NCBI GenBank assembly: GCA_946800325.1
Contig: OX326958.1
Span: forward strand, 69,561,264 to 69,625,263
DNA: 64,000 nucleotides
Direction of reading: 5' to 3'
Source: Luzula sylvatica
Lineage: Eukaryota > Streptophyta > Magnoliopsida > Poales > Juncaceae
Positions within the stretch are counted from its first letter, which is position 1; the number at the start of each line of letters is the position of its first letter. The translations under genes and the position numbers were made by a program. Positions 10,620-21,129 of the stretch are shown piece by piece. The notes beneath the pieces are model-generated. The model ran no database searches. It saw nothing but the letters and a program-made list of their open reading frames with translations, and was not told the DNA's origin.

Positions 10620-10970
10620 AAAATACTGATCTCAGTGAAGAATATGCCTCGTTCAGATCTTCGATTCGCTTCGGTGAACCCTCATCTCTTCCTCAACGAA
10701 GCTGTCTCTTGCTGCCCCACCATTAAACCCTAAACCCTAAACTCTAAACCCTCATCTCTCCCTCCTCACCCCTCGCATGTGCCTCTCTTTCTCCCTCCGC
10801 GAAGCTAGTTCTGTCTTTACTGTATCGCCTCTAAGCTTTCTCTCCTCCTTTTCTCATCCTCCGGGTTTTCTACTCGGATTTCAAATAGTAAGAGAAGAGA
10901 TCGAAGAAACATAAAAAAGGGAAAAGCGAGAGAAAAATGGTGAAGGCGTTATGAAACAGCTGGGAGATGA
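10620..10970 (+). other. CT-rich leader-like segment with telo-box motifs
   Basis: This is GC-elevated, CT-rich sequence in the style of a plant promoter and 5' leader. It includes a run of AAACCCTAA-type motifs at 10,724-10,752 (TAAACCCTAAACCCTAAAC, then one degenerate unit and one more). AAACCCTA telo-boxes are known in promoters and leaders of plant translation and proliferation genes, where TRB and PUR-alpha type proteins bind them. An ATG near 10,937 (AGAAAAATGGTGAAGG) is followed by a stop within a few codons (GTTATGAAACAG region). No gene body follows before the Helitron. It may be a truncated gene start or a fragment captured by an element. Confidence 0.4.
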
Positions 10971-11236
10971 ACAAAATTACTGGATAATGTGGGTGGGTAA
11001 ACACAATATTATTACCATTTTACCCTTTTTAAGAAATGGTCTATCGTATCAAATATAATCTCGGCCTTCAGATCAATTTACATGATTTAATCTGGGCCGT
11101 TTAATACAGAAATGGGTCTACTGGAGAACCACCATGGTGTGTTCAAATTTGATAGTATCTATAATTTTTTGACACTAAAATTCTTATAAGCTTAACCAAA
11201 TGAGCCTTGAGTAATCCTTAGACTGAAATCTATCTA
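10971..11236. other. Intergenic DNA between leader-like segment and Helitron
   Basis: It contains ATTATTACCATTTTACCC near 11,005, in the style of transposon-end sequence, and no gene. Confidence 0.4.
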
Positions 11237-11322
11237 TCTATATACTAATGCAAGGGGATTTGCTGCCTCCTGGTGCAGCCACGTCACCAGGGGCCTATTC
11301 GTAAATTTTTTTTTTTTTTTTT

Positions 11323-11655
11323 ACATTTTGGTCCTTTTTGATTTACAAATTGGTCCTTTTTAAAAAAAAAATTTACATTTTAGTCCTTTTTCTTTACATT
11401 TTGGTCCTTTATATTTGCATTTTGGTCCTTCAAAGTTTTAATATTCACATTTTGGTCCAGGGGCCTCAAATTGGTCCTGTTTTTAAAAAAAAATACATTT
11501 TGGTCCTTCTTTATCACATTTCGGTCCTTTATATTTGCATTTTGGTCCTTTTTTCGAAAAAAAATTATATTTTTGTCCTTTTTCCACATTTTGGTCCTTT
11601 ATATTTGCATTTTGGCCCTTCGAAGTTTTAAAATTTACATTTTGGTCCTTTATTA
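11323..11655. repeat. TTTTGGTCC-based minisatellite inside the Helitron
   Basis: About fifteen copies of ATTTTGGTCCTTT or close variants (TTTTAGTCC, TTCGGTCC, TTTTGGCCC) are spaced roughly 16-30 bp apart. A larger unit, TTTATATTTGCATTTTGG, recurs at about 11,408, 11,528 and 11,598. Open frames on both strands across it merely read the repeat (Leu-Val-Leu on plus, Lys-Asp-Gln-Asn on minus). Confidence 0.9.
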
Positions 11656-12628
11656 TTTTTCTTGAAAAACTAAAATAAAATTATAATAAGTTGAACAATA
11701 TTAATAAAAGAACATCTTGCAAATATTTAAAAATAAAATATCACAAAACTATTAAAAAATACATAAAAAGAAAACTAAAATAAAAAATAGATGTTTAAAT
11801 AGATATTTTCTATGAATATATTTGCAAGGTGTTTATTTATTATCATTTAATGTTAGTTTTTTTATGAATAAAGAATGTAATATTAAAATTATATAAACAA
11901 AATATGTAATAATTTAAATTTTTTTAAATCACTACGTGTTAAGAAGTGTTTATGAATTTTCTTAAAATTAATAAAAAATAACAAAAATAAGTTTTAATTA
12001 TTACATATGAGATTTGGAGGGTATTTTGGAAAAAAAAAAATTAATATCATCCATAAGGAGTATTTTAAAATAAAAGTTTGGTAAAGAATTTTTTTTTTTT
12101 GGAGTTTACGAAAAGATAGAGAATTTTTTATAATATCCAAAAAAAATTAGGGGGTTAAAAATATACCAAATCATGGATGTGCGAATAATCATGACATAAT
12201 TTAAATTAAAGATTCGAACGAAACGGTTAGCGATGACATCGTCAAACTTTGTTGTTGACTGACCACACAAAGGACGAAAAATATTTGTACTAAATATGTA
12301 GCGAAATTAAAGATTTGTGAAATTAAAAACACTCTTTTTTTCAGCAATGTTTTCTGAACTATTATGTTCTTAATAAATTTCATGACGACTCATTCGTTTT
12401 TTTTCCTTATTTTACTTATGAAGTATAAAATATAGATAATTTTTTTAGCAATAACCGTTTGAATTATTCAAGAAATCCGGCTCTTAAAATTTTCAAACGA
12501 TTTTTGCTACAAAATTTCACTCGCACACAACACTAAATTACACATATAATAATGATTACAAAAAGAAAGTCACATACACAAAACGAACAACAATTTTTTT
12601 CAACTACATTACTTATAAACCCGAACAG

Positions 12629-12648
12629 CCCCGCGCAATTGCGCGGGG
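12629..12648 (+). other. Helitron 3' terminal hairpin
   Basis: CCCCGCGC-AATT-GCGCGGGG is a perfect 20-bp palindrome with an 8-bp GC-only stem, six bases upstream of CTAG. This is the replication-termination hairpin typical of Helitron 3' ends. Confidence 0.9.
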
Positions 12649-12658
12649 GTAATGCTAG

Positions 12659-13509
12659 TTATACCAAATTCGGTAAATTTAATCCGAAATAAATTTAAAA
12701 AATTTGATGAAAAATAGAATTTTGGAGAAGACTAAAACTCAACCGAACTTATGTATTGTTTATATGACGGCAATAATAAATTTTAATATTTGACATTCTC
12801 TGACAATAAATCAAATTTGTATTATTTTTCATTATAAAATATTTATATGCAAATTGAATAATAATGAACATATGTATTTTTAGTTACAAAAGTATCTCAT
12901 GTTTGATGCGAGAAACGCACTATTCATATTCATTCATTGTTAGTTAATTACACCAATAATTTACTGCGAGCACATTAATTATGATTCTATTCTATGAATA
13001 AACTTTCATAAAAATACCGATTATATATTTCATCGAACATTAAAATTCAATGAAAGGACCTCCATTTTTATACTCCAATGATATAAAAGATATTAAATAT
13101 TCGAATTGAAAATATTATTAGGGGCCCAATTCCTCCGATTGAAAATAAAAATAACACAAGGAAAATGGAACTTTGTATTTTTTGTATCATTCAGGACCTA
13201 TATAGTAGTCTTGTAACTTGTAAGGGCCCATTTATTATTGCTCAAATTTTGGGCTAAGTAACTATATCAGTTTCGAAAAGGAACATCAACTAAAGTCCAA
13301 ATCCGAAAACAATTTCTGAAAATCAAACTAAGCCTCGAGCCTGCACACCCAAAATATAATTATCCAGTCCACAACCCTTTCTTTAATTTATTAGATATTG
13401 ACTTTCTCTGATTTTTCATTGCATAATATTAAACTTCACTAAAATTATATTAGGTACTTTCTATCATTTATTTTTCAAAAAAGTACTTGGTACAAACAAT
13501 TCATTCCTT
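12659..13509. other. AT-rich intergenic DNA
   Basis: I see no gene and no defined element. Confidence 0.5.
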
Positions 13510-13604
13510 ATGTGTGGACACAAATTGGCCCAGTGATAAGGAAAGTGTTCTGATGGTATCAGGATCTCAGAATTTTACATGGATCATTCGATTTTTAAAA
13601 AAAA
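13510..13604 (+). mobile_element. Possible tRNA-derived SINE remnant
   Basis: TGGCCCAGTGAT at 13,526-13,537 fits a polymerase III A box (TRGCNNAGYNGG) apart from the last two positions. About 45 bp downstream, ATCATTCGATTT could be a degraded B box, followed by an A run at about 13,597-13,604. Spacing and order fit a plant SINE with a short tail. The B box is poor and no target duplication was found. Chance similarity is a real alternative. Confidence 0.35.
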
Positions 13605-14093
13605 GTTCACCTTTACTAATTCTGTATATCAAAGATTTGTGCATTGGTTACTGATTTAATTTGGAAAACAAAATCACAATAATCATATATCTTATTTATC
13701 ATGTAGAGTTGTGCTATAATGAAATTTCCATAAATACGTGTATATTGTATATATTTAATTTAGAGCAGTTATCTACATATGTATCAAAATTTTGAAAATA
13801 CCCCTCTTAGTGAGAATATTTGAAAGATAATGTTTGATTAATTTATTTACCATATCCAATTTCTTGAATTAATATATAAAAATATCATTAATGCAAAACC
13901 AAAAATTCAATAATAATAGTTTGTGATAGTTAAGTTCATTTACACGAATATTAATTTTGTTTTGTGAAATTATTTATTTATTTCCATTGTTGATCGTTTA
14001 TGTAGGAAACAAATTATAAATCAATTATTGTTTAATGTGTACAATAATTTGTGGGGAGATTTTGGTAAAATGATAAATAACCGTTCTAGACAC
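13605..14093. other. AT-rich intergenic DNA
   Basis: I see nothing recognisable here. Confidence 0.5.
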
Positions 14094-14280
14094 CGAAAAA
14101 ATAGTTCTAGAAATAACGCTATCGAATATTATTATATTAATTGTAGGTATTAATTATGATATAAATTATAGTGAGTGGTGTTGAATTCCGGGGTCGAAGT
14201 AAATTTTCTAAAATGATCCCAATCAAACCAAATCCGGGGACGAAAAAATAGTTCTAGAAATAACGCTATCCAATATTATT
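14094..14280. repeat. 40-bp direct repeat pair
   Basis: Positions 14,094-14,133 and 14,241-14,280 share CGAAAAAATAGTTCTAG followed by AAATAACGCTATC, with one visible mismatch (CGAATATT against CCAATATT). The spacing is 147 bp. Cause unknown; it could be the footprint of an insertion or a replication-slippage duplication. Confidence 0.9.
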
Positions 14281-14913
14281 GTTTCTAATATTTTTGGGCT
14301 CAAATAAACGTGCAAGTTAAAAAAAAAACTTTCAAGCCCAATTTCAGAACCGGTTCTCTGAAAATAAACACTAAATCCCTACATCTCGAATATAATAGCA
14401 TTCACTATTATATTTGTTTAGGGAGCGGAGCTTGTCCAATGGTCATGGGACACTTGTCCGAATACCTAACTAACCGTTGGATTGCCTCTTTGATATGATC
14501 ATTACAAATCTTTGATTAGCCTTGTTACCACTTGAAATGGAAACAATATATTCATATTAATATGATGATTAGATAATTGCATAGAACCATACACCGGATA
14601 AGATTATAATGGAGAGTCAATTATATTCGTCTTTGGCTATTGTTATCACATCTCCTCGAAATAATCTCCAAATTTTTTTTATCCTCGTTGTTTACAAGCT
14701 TACATAATTTGTATTCAATCTTATTGAATTGTTGAGCAAATTTTAAACCATCTTCGAGTCTTGTTTATGAGATACATAATTTACATACTAGTAGCTCAAC
14801 TCCCACTTGTTATTTTTGAAAAAATTGAGATCATATTTTTTGTTGTTGAAAGAAATACCAAATACGTATTCGGTCTATATTAATAAGGAAAAAAATATTT
14901 ACATTGTTCGAAC
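14281..14913. other. Intergenic DNA
   Basis: A 62-codon plus frame (14,310-14,498) has no recognised motif. The right part (about 14,840-14,913) would be the 3' untranslated tail of the LINE remnant read on the minus strand. Confidence 0.4.
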
Positions 14914-15114
14914 TTAGTTATAAAAAAGATCTAGAAGTTTGGTGGTAGCTCCTTTCTTGCGCTCTTCGTTCGGCTCGGATGTCCTCCACGTGGTTAGCTC
15001 TTCGTCTATTGTGATGGCCGTTATAGTTATCGAGACGAAGGCATTTGTAAATATTCTTGCATTTCTCTCTTTCCAAATGATCCACGACGTCGCCATTTGC
15101 AATGACTTGTCTCT
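14914..15114 (-). pseudogene. LINE-type non-LTR retrotransposon remnant, C-terminal end of ORF2
   Basis: The minus-strand frame reads SLQMATSWIIWKERNARIF, then a short variable stretch, an Ile-x-x-Glu-x-x-x-Trp-like segment and a stop. The block W-x-x-W-K-E-R-N-x-R-x-F is the usual signature at the C-terminal end of plant LINE reverse-transcriptase ORFs, after the zinc-binding region. A TAA lies a few codons upstream of SLQM in the same frame. The overlapping minus frame (14,918-15,151) runs into it out of phase, so the open part has been cut off by a stop or frameshift. The catalytic RT domain is absent. The same motif can occur in host genes that carry LINE pieces, but nothing here suggests a working gene. 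Confidence 0.55.
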
Positions 15115-16959
15115 TTATTGTGTCTTCAGTTTTTTTTTTAATATTTGGCAATTAAAGATACATTGAAATTAATCTTCTTGCTTTTCAAAGGTTAATTAAT
15201 TTGGAGAGCAAGCTCGATATATCATCATATTATTTATCGATTTATTTCATAGTATCAAAGATGACAACTATTAATGTAGTCACGAATTTAAATACTAGCC
15301 AGAAAAATGATTTGAATTAAAAAAAAAGAATAAATTCTGATTAAGACATGATTTTTACCATGACATGTAAAAAACGGAGTATTTTAATGGTTATCGCTTT
15401 TTTATTAAAAACAAAAGCCCAAATACTGGAGTTCTCCTTGTTATACTTTATACTCGAGTGCAAAGATTCAAATCATGCAATTCAACGGCTCAAAAGATAT
15501 CCGGACAAAATCTTGTTTGGTGACCGTCGGACGAGCTCTGCTCCCTGAGATGAATTGGTAACATTGCAGAAGAAAGAACTAAATATCTTGAAGAAATCTG
15601 TGTAGTAAAATGAAGTATTTTTGAATGTCTTTCAATATCTCATAGAGTGATTAAATATGAAAGGCATAATGTAACTTCGTTTACACAAATATATCGACTT
15701 TATACTTTTATAGTACACGAGAAATTAAGGAGTCAAGCATTTCATGTTTTTAACCTACCTAATAAGGTTTCACACAAAAAACTAATGATAATGTTCAAAT
15801 TGTGTTGCTTAAACCAAACAAACCGACTATAATTTCATGAATCAAATAATTAAAATATAAGATTTCTATCATACATCAATTTTCTTATCATACATCAATT
15901 TACAAAAATATTTGAAGTAATTATTCATTTATGAATATTTAAGGTAAGATCTCAAATATTTTTATCAATTAATGTTTGATTAAATTGGAATTTTTTGTTG
16001 TTGATTTAAACAAAGAACTCCATAAAAAATAAATTTTATGATACATCATTTTACAAATATAACTAATTGCTAAATTACCCAAAATATTTTTTTAAAAAGG
16101 TGTATGATAGAACTCCCCAAATAACCAAATAGAATTCAACTCAACTTATGTGCTGAACTGAATGAGCGAGAAAAATACTTAAATTAAAAATAACACGCAT
16201 GTTCGTCTAATAAAAAAAATCTTCACATCGGTACGCAATATAATTTGTGTATACATTTACAAGAAATTATATTGTATATACGTATGTATTAGAGTTTTTT
16301 TTTTACTATATTCAATTTTTGAAAACATTAATGTCATGGTGTGAAAGCATCAACACTGGACATGGCCAGTGGAGAATAGGCAATGGAGATCTTCTCCTAA
16401 ATTGAAATTATGGCTCTAAGGCCGGTTCTTAGTTTGGATTTTAGTTAGTAATATGGGCCTGGATTATTTTCATTGTAAATGGACCAGAGTATAAATGAAT
16501 AAAAGTAGAATGAATGATGGTGATATTACTTAGGTGTATCTAACGGTTCAGAGTGATGAGTGATCTGGCCGTTAGATTACTAGAATTATTTGTTACTCTA
16601 ATCAGTGTAAATAAATAGTGAGTGTAATCAACACTAATTGATAAAGAATTGTCAATTGACCTCTCTTATACTTAAAATAAGATGCTATGTAATGAAACTA
16701 AACGACGATATTTGTCAACATTGTGAAATATAATTATATACTTTTAAATAAAGTTGAGGAATACGGACTAAAAGATGCAAGTCAGAATTTGAGTTTATAT
16801 AAGAACAAATATTCAAATTTGGTCAAATTTAGCACTATGTAATATGATGAAATTATCAGAGAGATATAGTTTTTCTAAAACCGACTATCATCTACGAAAA
16901 TAAAATAAATGATCAGAACAAAGAATTTGAAATGACGATGAAGCAAGAGTAAAATAGTC
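15115..16959. other. AT-rich intergenic DNA
   Basis: No gene is supported. Frames of 61-66 codons at 15,348-15,548 and 15,647-15,832 carry no motif. A short duplicated phrase, TATCATACATCAATTT, occurs twice at about 15,865-15,905. I see no element ends. Confidence 0.45.
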
Positions 16960-17280
16960 TTGCGCGCACAAGGCTGTTCGAGATCGTGCATAGGCTAGGG
17001 CCTAAAGGTTTCTATATTAATACATTATTCCTAATTGACATGGAACGAAATGGAACGATCAATGCAGTTGATCGGATTCGCGCACAAGGCCTAAATGTTT
17101 AGGGACATAACGAAATTCAGTTACACCTTGAGCAATTAAAATCATCTATATTTGGTTGAAGGATTCGGGTTGGAGGATGCTCCGATCAATGCACTAGTGA
17201 TTCTTGGATGATTATTTTCATTGCCTTACTAGATTGTTTATCGAAATGGAACGATCATCATGGTATGCAATTGATTGGAC
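16960..17280. repeat. Scattered short direct repeats
   Basis: GCGCACAAGGC occurs at 16,964 and 17,080. CGAAATGGAACGATCA occurs at about 17,046 and 17,242, in both cases followed by a diverged GCA-GTTGAT-like phrase. This is probably an old local duplication. No coding content is seen. Confidence 0.6.
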
Positions 17281-17411
17281 TTTGGTTTCGGGTCGTTGGC
17301 TTTGAATTAGGTTTGATTTCGGGCCGAATTGTTTGGAATTAAATTTCCGATTTAAAGAGAGTTGAAAATGAAGAAGAGAGGCACATTTTCAATTCAAAAA
17401 TCAATCTTCAC
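17281..17411. other. Intergenic DNA
   Basis: No feature is seen. Confidence 0.4.
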
Positions 17412-17477
17412 AGAATAACAATGTAAGATATGGAAAAACTAGAATAACAATGTAAGATAGATGACTATGGAAAAACT
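17412..17477. repeat. Two-copy tandem duplication, about 29 bp
   Basis: AGAATAACAATGTAAGATA followed by TGGAAAAACT occurs at 17,412-17,440 and again at 17,441-17,477. The second copy has an insertion of eight bases. Confidence 0.85.
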
Positions 17478-18129
17478 GGGCTGATGAAATCAGAACAATT
17501 GATGTCAATAACATACCAATAATTATCTATGTCAGTGCTTAAATTTTAGATGTTTTATTTATAGTGGAGGATATGTGAAATGAGGTATTGTTGTTTTTTT
17601 CAAAATATTTGATTCGAGTTCTCATGTTATGTTTGAATTATGGTGTTTTTTCTTACTATTTGTTTTTTCTGAAAGAGTTCTTAATAAAGATAATTATTGG
17701 CATGTGTAACAATGTTCATGGAAATATAATATTTTGGTGTGTATTGTTAACATACCTTTTTTAAATTAGTATTTTTTAGTTGCAAATCTTGAGCTATTAT
17801 GTTTAAGTATATCAATTAGAGTTCAATTAGGATTAATTTGTGCCAATTAGAGTTCAATTAGTGTCGGTAAAAAAGAGAAGTGGTATTATAATACAATGCA
17901 TGGGAGATATCATGAAACAATTAAGATGTCTTGTTTAAACTAGGGTCTTGACTGGGTTGAATTTTTATTTATGTTATGAGAAGCAGGTTTAGATGTCAAA
18001 ATAATAGAGCAATGCACCGGAGACTCTGATGCGGACTCAGACAATCCAATTTTTTTTTTTTATTTTGATGAAAACCCGTAGGTATATCCAATTTTATTTA
18101 TGTTGTGAGCGTTATTTTTATTAATAGGA
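17478..18129. other. AT-rich intergenic DNA
   Basis: No gene is seen. Only poly-T runs and a short AGAGTTCAATTAG repeat near 17,819 and 17,848 stand out. Confidence 0.45.
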
Positions 18130-18600
18130 AATTTTTTTCCTATATCCTACTAAACTAATAAATTACATATTTATCCCTCTTGAATTGTTAATATCATATT
18201 TCTCCTTACTAGACACAATTAGTATCGAATTTATTCCTACTAAACTTACAAAATATCAAATTTATCCTTAATGTTAACTTAACATTAACTTTAACAGAAC
18301 TTTAAATTTTAAAAACTAAATAAATAATGAGATTTAAATTTTATTGACCAAAATGCCCCTCTAATAAACATATTCCAAACTCACATGTACTAAACACTAC
18401 CCAAAACCCCATAAACTAAAAATACCTCGACTAAACCAGTTAGCTATTAACCCCTAAACCTACGAAATCGCTGGCAAAGGGCGATTGGATTTTCTCTAGT
18501 GAAGCCTGGCTCGGATCTGTCTTGAACTGTACTTGTTTGTCCCTTACTCGAGCTCGATCTCTCCTTTTTGCGAGGTTCCATTGTTTATATCTGTCTGTTG
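18130..18600. other. Transposon-end-like sequence followed by a GC-elevated gene-like patch
   Basis: Positions 18,150-18,360 hold repeated phrases such as CATATTTATCCCTCTTG, ATATCAAATTTATCC and AAAATGCCCCTC. They also hold a perfect 10-bp inverted repeat, TTAATGTTAA (18,268-18,277) and TTAACATTAA (18,279-18,288). From about 18,420 to 18,600 the composition shifts to a CT-rich, less AT-rich leader-like patch (CTCGAGCTCGATCTCTCC near 18,549). The layout suggests a Mutator-like terminal region beside a captured gene fragment, the same order as around 9,820-10,020. The opposite terminus was not found. Confidence 0.35.
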
Positions 18601-18991
18601 CAATTTTAATTAATTTATTTGCAATTTTGACCTATTTTAATTAATTTATTGTGGTGTTCTGGGAGAGATGAAGTATATGCATTTGTTGCTATGGTTAAAT
18701 GTTACATCATTGTATATAAGGTAATTTGATGGTCACAAAGTACTGACTGAACTGCGGATTTAATCCGCACTGGTGCTATAATTCCTTATAAGATGTGATA
18801 TATCATTTTATTTGTATATAAATGCTATAACTAGTTTGTATTTTTAAATTTGTGTTTCGAATTGCATTGCCAATAAGAAACCAATAGGTGGACTATTGCT
18901 TCTCACTCATTTGGCAAAAGATGCTGATTAGGGGCAAGTTAAAAATGTACTAAACGAATTGAAAAAAGTTGTTTCTTAACTCCGAATTACT
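18601..18991. other. AT-rich intergenic DNA
   Basis: No feature is seen. Confidence 0.45.
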
Positions 18992-19125
18992 CCCGGACCG
19001 GGCCCCGCGTGGGCCCGACCCATCCCCCCCGGACCAGACCCCGCGTGGGCCCAACCCATCCCCCCCGTCCCGGGCCCCGCGTGGGCCCGACCCATCCCCC
19101 CCGGCCCGGGCCCCGCGTGGACCCG
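18992..19125. repeat. GC-rich 36-bp minisatellite, about 3.7 copies
   Basis: The core CCCCGCGTGG recurs at 19,003, 19,039, 19,075 and 19,111, exactly 36 bp apart. Each unit also carries CCCATCCCCCCC and, in most units, GGGCCC. The tract is almost pure G+C inside DNA that is mostly A+T. The period is a multiple of three, so both strands show open frames with 12-residue repeats (Gly-Pro-Arg-Gly-type on minus). These follow from the period and are not evidence of a gene. The minus strand has many runs of three to eight G and could form G-quadruplexes. Confidence 0.95.
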
Positions 19126-19773
19126 AAAAAATATGAAATTGAACTCTCCAAAAGATATAGTTCTTCAATCTCAAATTTAACTACAAGACCTACTATATCT
19201 CAGAAATTAAGATCGTATTAGTAGTCATCCAAACAAATAGGTGTTAAAATTATGACGAAAAAGAAGACCTTACAGATACCTAACACCATTGAACAATTGC
19301 TCCACAGTAAAGTTTGCAGCCAAAATGTTATAATCTACCTCATCAAAATTGAACAAAATTGAACAAAATGTTATAATCTACCTCGTCATATTCTCACATC
19401 ATTTGAAGTGGTATCACGGTATCATTTCAGGAGCTATTCTATTAGTCCTCAACTAGTCATAATTAACCATTGAAGTAATATATCTCAGGAACTAACCCTT
19501 CAAAGCATATTACTAGTCATAATTAGCCCTCAACTTGTCATTCCCTCAAACACCTGCTGTCTGAGAATAGGGATTGAATAAACTATTAATCATACAAATA
19601 TTTTATAATGTTAATTGATTAATTACTCAAAAAACTTGCTGAAAATATATTAGTTAATTGCTTAGTTGCACAAACACTTGCTTAAAATATATATAGATAC
19701 CAAATCATTCGATTAGACATTTCATCGAACACGTTGTGAGCACAAAAACTTAACAACGATTGAGAACCAAATA
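19126..19773. other. Low-copy flank between minisatellite and satellite array
   Basis: AT-rich with small direct repeats. AAAATGTTATAATCTACCTC occurs at 19,322-19,341 and 19,365-19,384. ACTAGTCATAATTA occurs at about 19,453 and 19,512. ACTTGCTGAAAATAT-like phrases occur near 19,630 and 19,673. No gene is seen. Confidence 0.6.
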
Positions 19774-21129
19774 ATGAAAAACTAGTTTGTGGTTTTCTTC
19801 AAAAAAAGAAAAATTAGTTTGTGGTTTTCTTCAAAAAACAAAAATTAGTTTGTGGTTTTCTTCAAAAAAAGAAAAATTAGTTTGTGGTTTTCTTCAAAAA
19901 AAGAAAAATTAGTTTGTGGTTTTCTTCAAAAAATGAAAACTAGTTTGTGGTTTTCTTCAAAAAATGAAAAATTAGTTTGTGGTTTTCTTCGAAAAAAAGA
20001 AAAAATAGTTTGTGGTTTTCTTCAAAAAAGTAAAATTAGTTTCTGGTTTATTTCAAAAAAAGAAAATTAGTTTGTGGTTTTCTTCAAAAAAAGAAAATTA
20101 GTTTGTTGTTTTCTTCAAAAAAAGAAAAATTAGTTTGTGTTTTTCTTCAAAAAAAGAAATTTAGTTTGTGGTCATCTTCAAAAAAAGAAAATTAGTTTGT
20201 GGTTTTCTTCAAAAAAAGAAAATTAGTTTGAGGCTTTCTTCAAAAAAAGCAAATTAGTTTGTTGTTTTCTTCAAGAAAAGAAAATTAGTTTGTGATTTCC
20301 TTCATAAAAAGAAAAATGAGTTTGTGGTCATCTTCAAAAAAAGAAAATTAGTTTGTGGTTTTCTTCGAAAAAAGAAAATTAGTTTGTGGTTTTCTTCAAA
20401 AATATAAAATTAGTTTGTGATTTTCTTCAAAAAAAGAAAATTAGTCTGTGGTTTTCTTAAAAAAAAAGAAAATTAGTTTGTGGTTTTCTTAAAAAAATGA
20501 AAAATTAGTTTGTGGTTTTCTTCAAAAAAAGAAAAATTAGTTTGTCGTTTTCTTCAAAAAAAGAAAAATTAGTTTGTGGTTTTCTTCAAAAAAAGAAAAA
20601 TTAGTTTGTGGTTTTCTTCAAAAATAGAAAATTAGATTGTGGTTTTCTTTAAAAAATGAAAACTAGTTTGTGGTTTTCTTCAAAAAAAGATAAATTAGTT
20701 TGTGGTTTTCTTCAAAAAAAGAAAATTAGTTCGTGGTTTTCTTCAAAAAAAAAAGTTAGTTTGTATTTTTGATCTTAAAAAGAAAAATTAGTTCGTGGTT
20801 TTCTTAAAAAAAGAAAAATTAGTTTCTGGCTTATTTCAAAAAAAGAAAATTAGTTTGTGGTTTTTCTTCAGAAAAAGAAAATTAGTTTGTGGTTTTCTTA
20901 AAAAAAAAGAAAATTATTTTGTGGTTTTCTTCAAAAAAAGAAAATTAGTTTGTGGTTTTCTTCAAAAAAAGAAAACTAGTTTGTGGTTTTCTTCAAAAAA
21001 AGATAAATTACTTTGTGGTTTTCTTCAGAAAAAGAAAAATTAGTTTGTGGTTTTCTAAAAAAAAGAAAACTAGTTTGTGGTGTTCTTAAAAAAAAAAACT
21101 TAGTATGTGGTTTTCTTCAAAAAAAAAAA

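Larger units (their letters stand above)
11237..12658 (+). mobile_element. Non-autonomous Helitron, about 1.42 kb
   Basis: The right end has the diagnostic Helitron 3' terminus: a perfect GC-rich hairpin at 12,629-12,648, then TAATG and CTAG at 12,655-12,658, followed by host T. The left end is TCTATATACTAATG after host A, matching the common plant Helitron 5' style. Because the sequence there reads TCTATCTATCTATA, the true 5' base could be 11,229, 11,233 or 11,237. Helitrons insert between A and T without target duplication, which fits. No Rep or helicase sequence is present. Internal content is a TTTTGGTCC minisatellite on the left and AT-rich sequence elsewhere. Confidence 0.85.

Noticed and set aside
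10724..10752. Interstitial telomere
   Set aside because: There are only about four AAACCCT-type units and one is degenerate. They sit in CT-rich leader-like sequence, so a telo-box cluster is a better reading than an old chromosome end.
11338..11665. Overlapping frames on both strands rich in Leu-Val or Lys-Asp-Gln-Asn
   Set aside because: They read the TTTTGGTCC minisatellite of the Helitron.
18950..19221. Collagen-like Gly-Pro-Arg and Pro-rich frames on both strands
   Set aside because: The 36-bp minisatellite is a multiple of three, so open repetitive frames on both strands are automatic. The flanks are AT-rich non-coding DNA and no domain is present.
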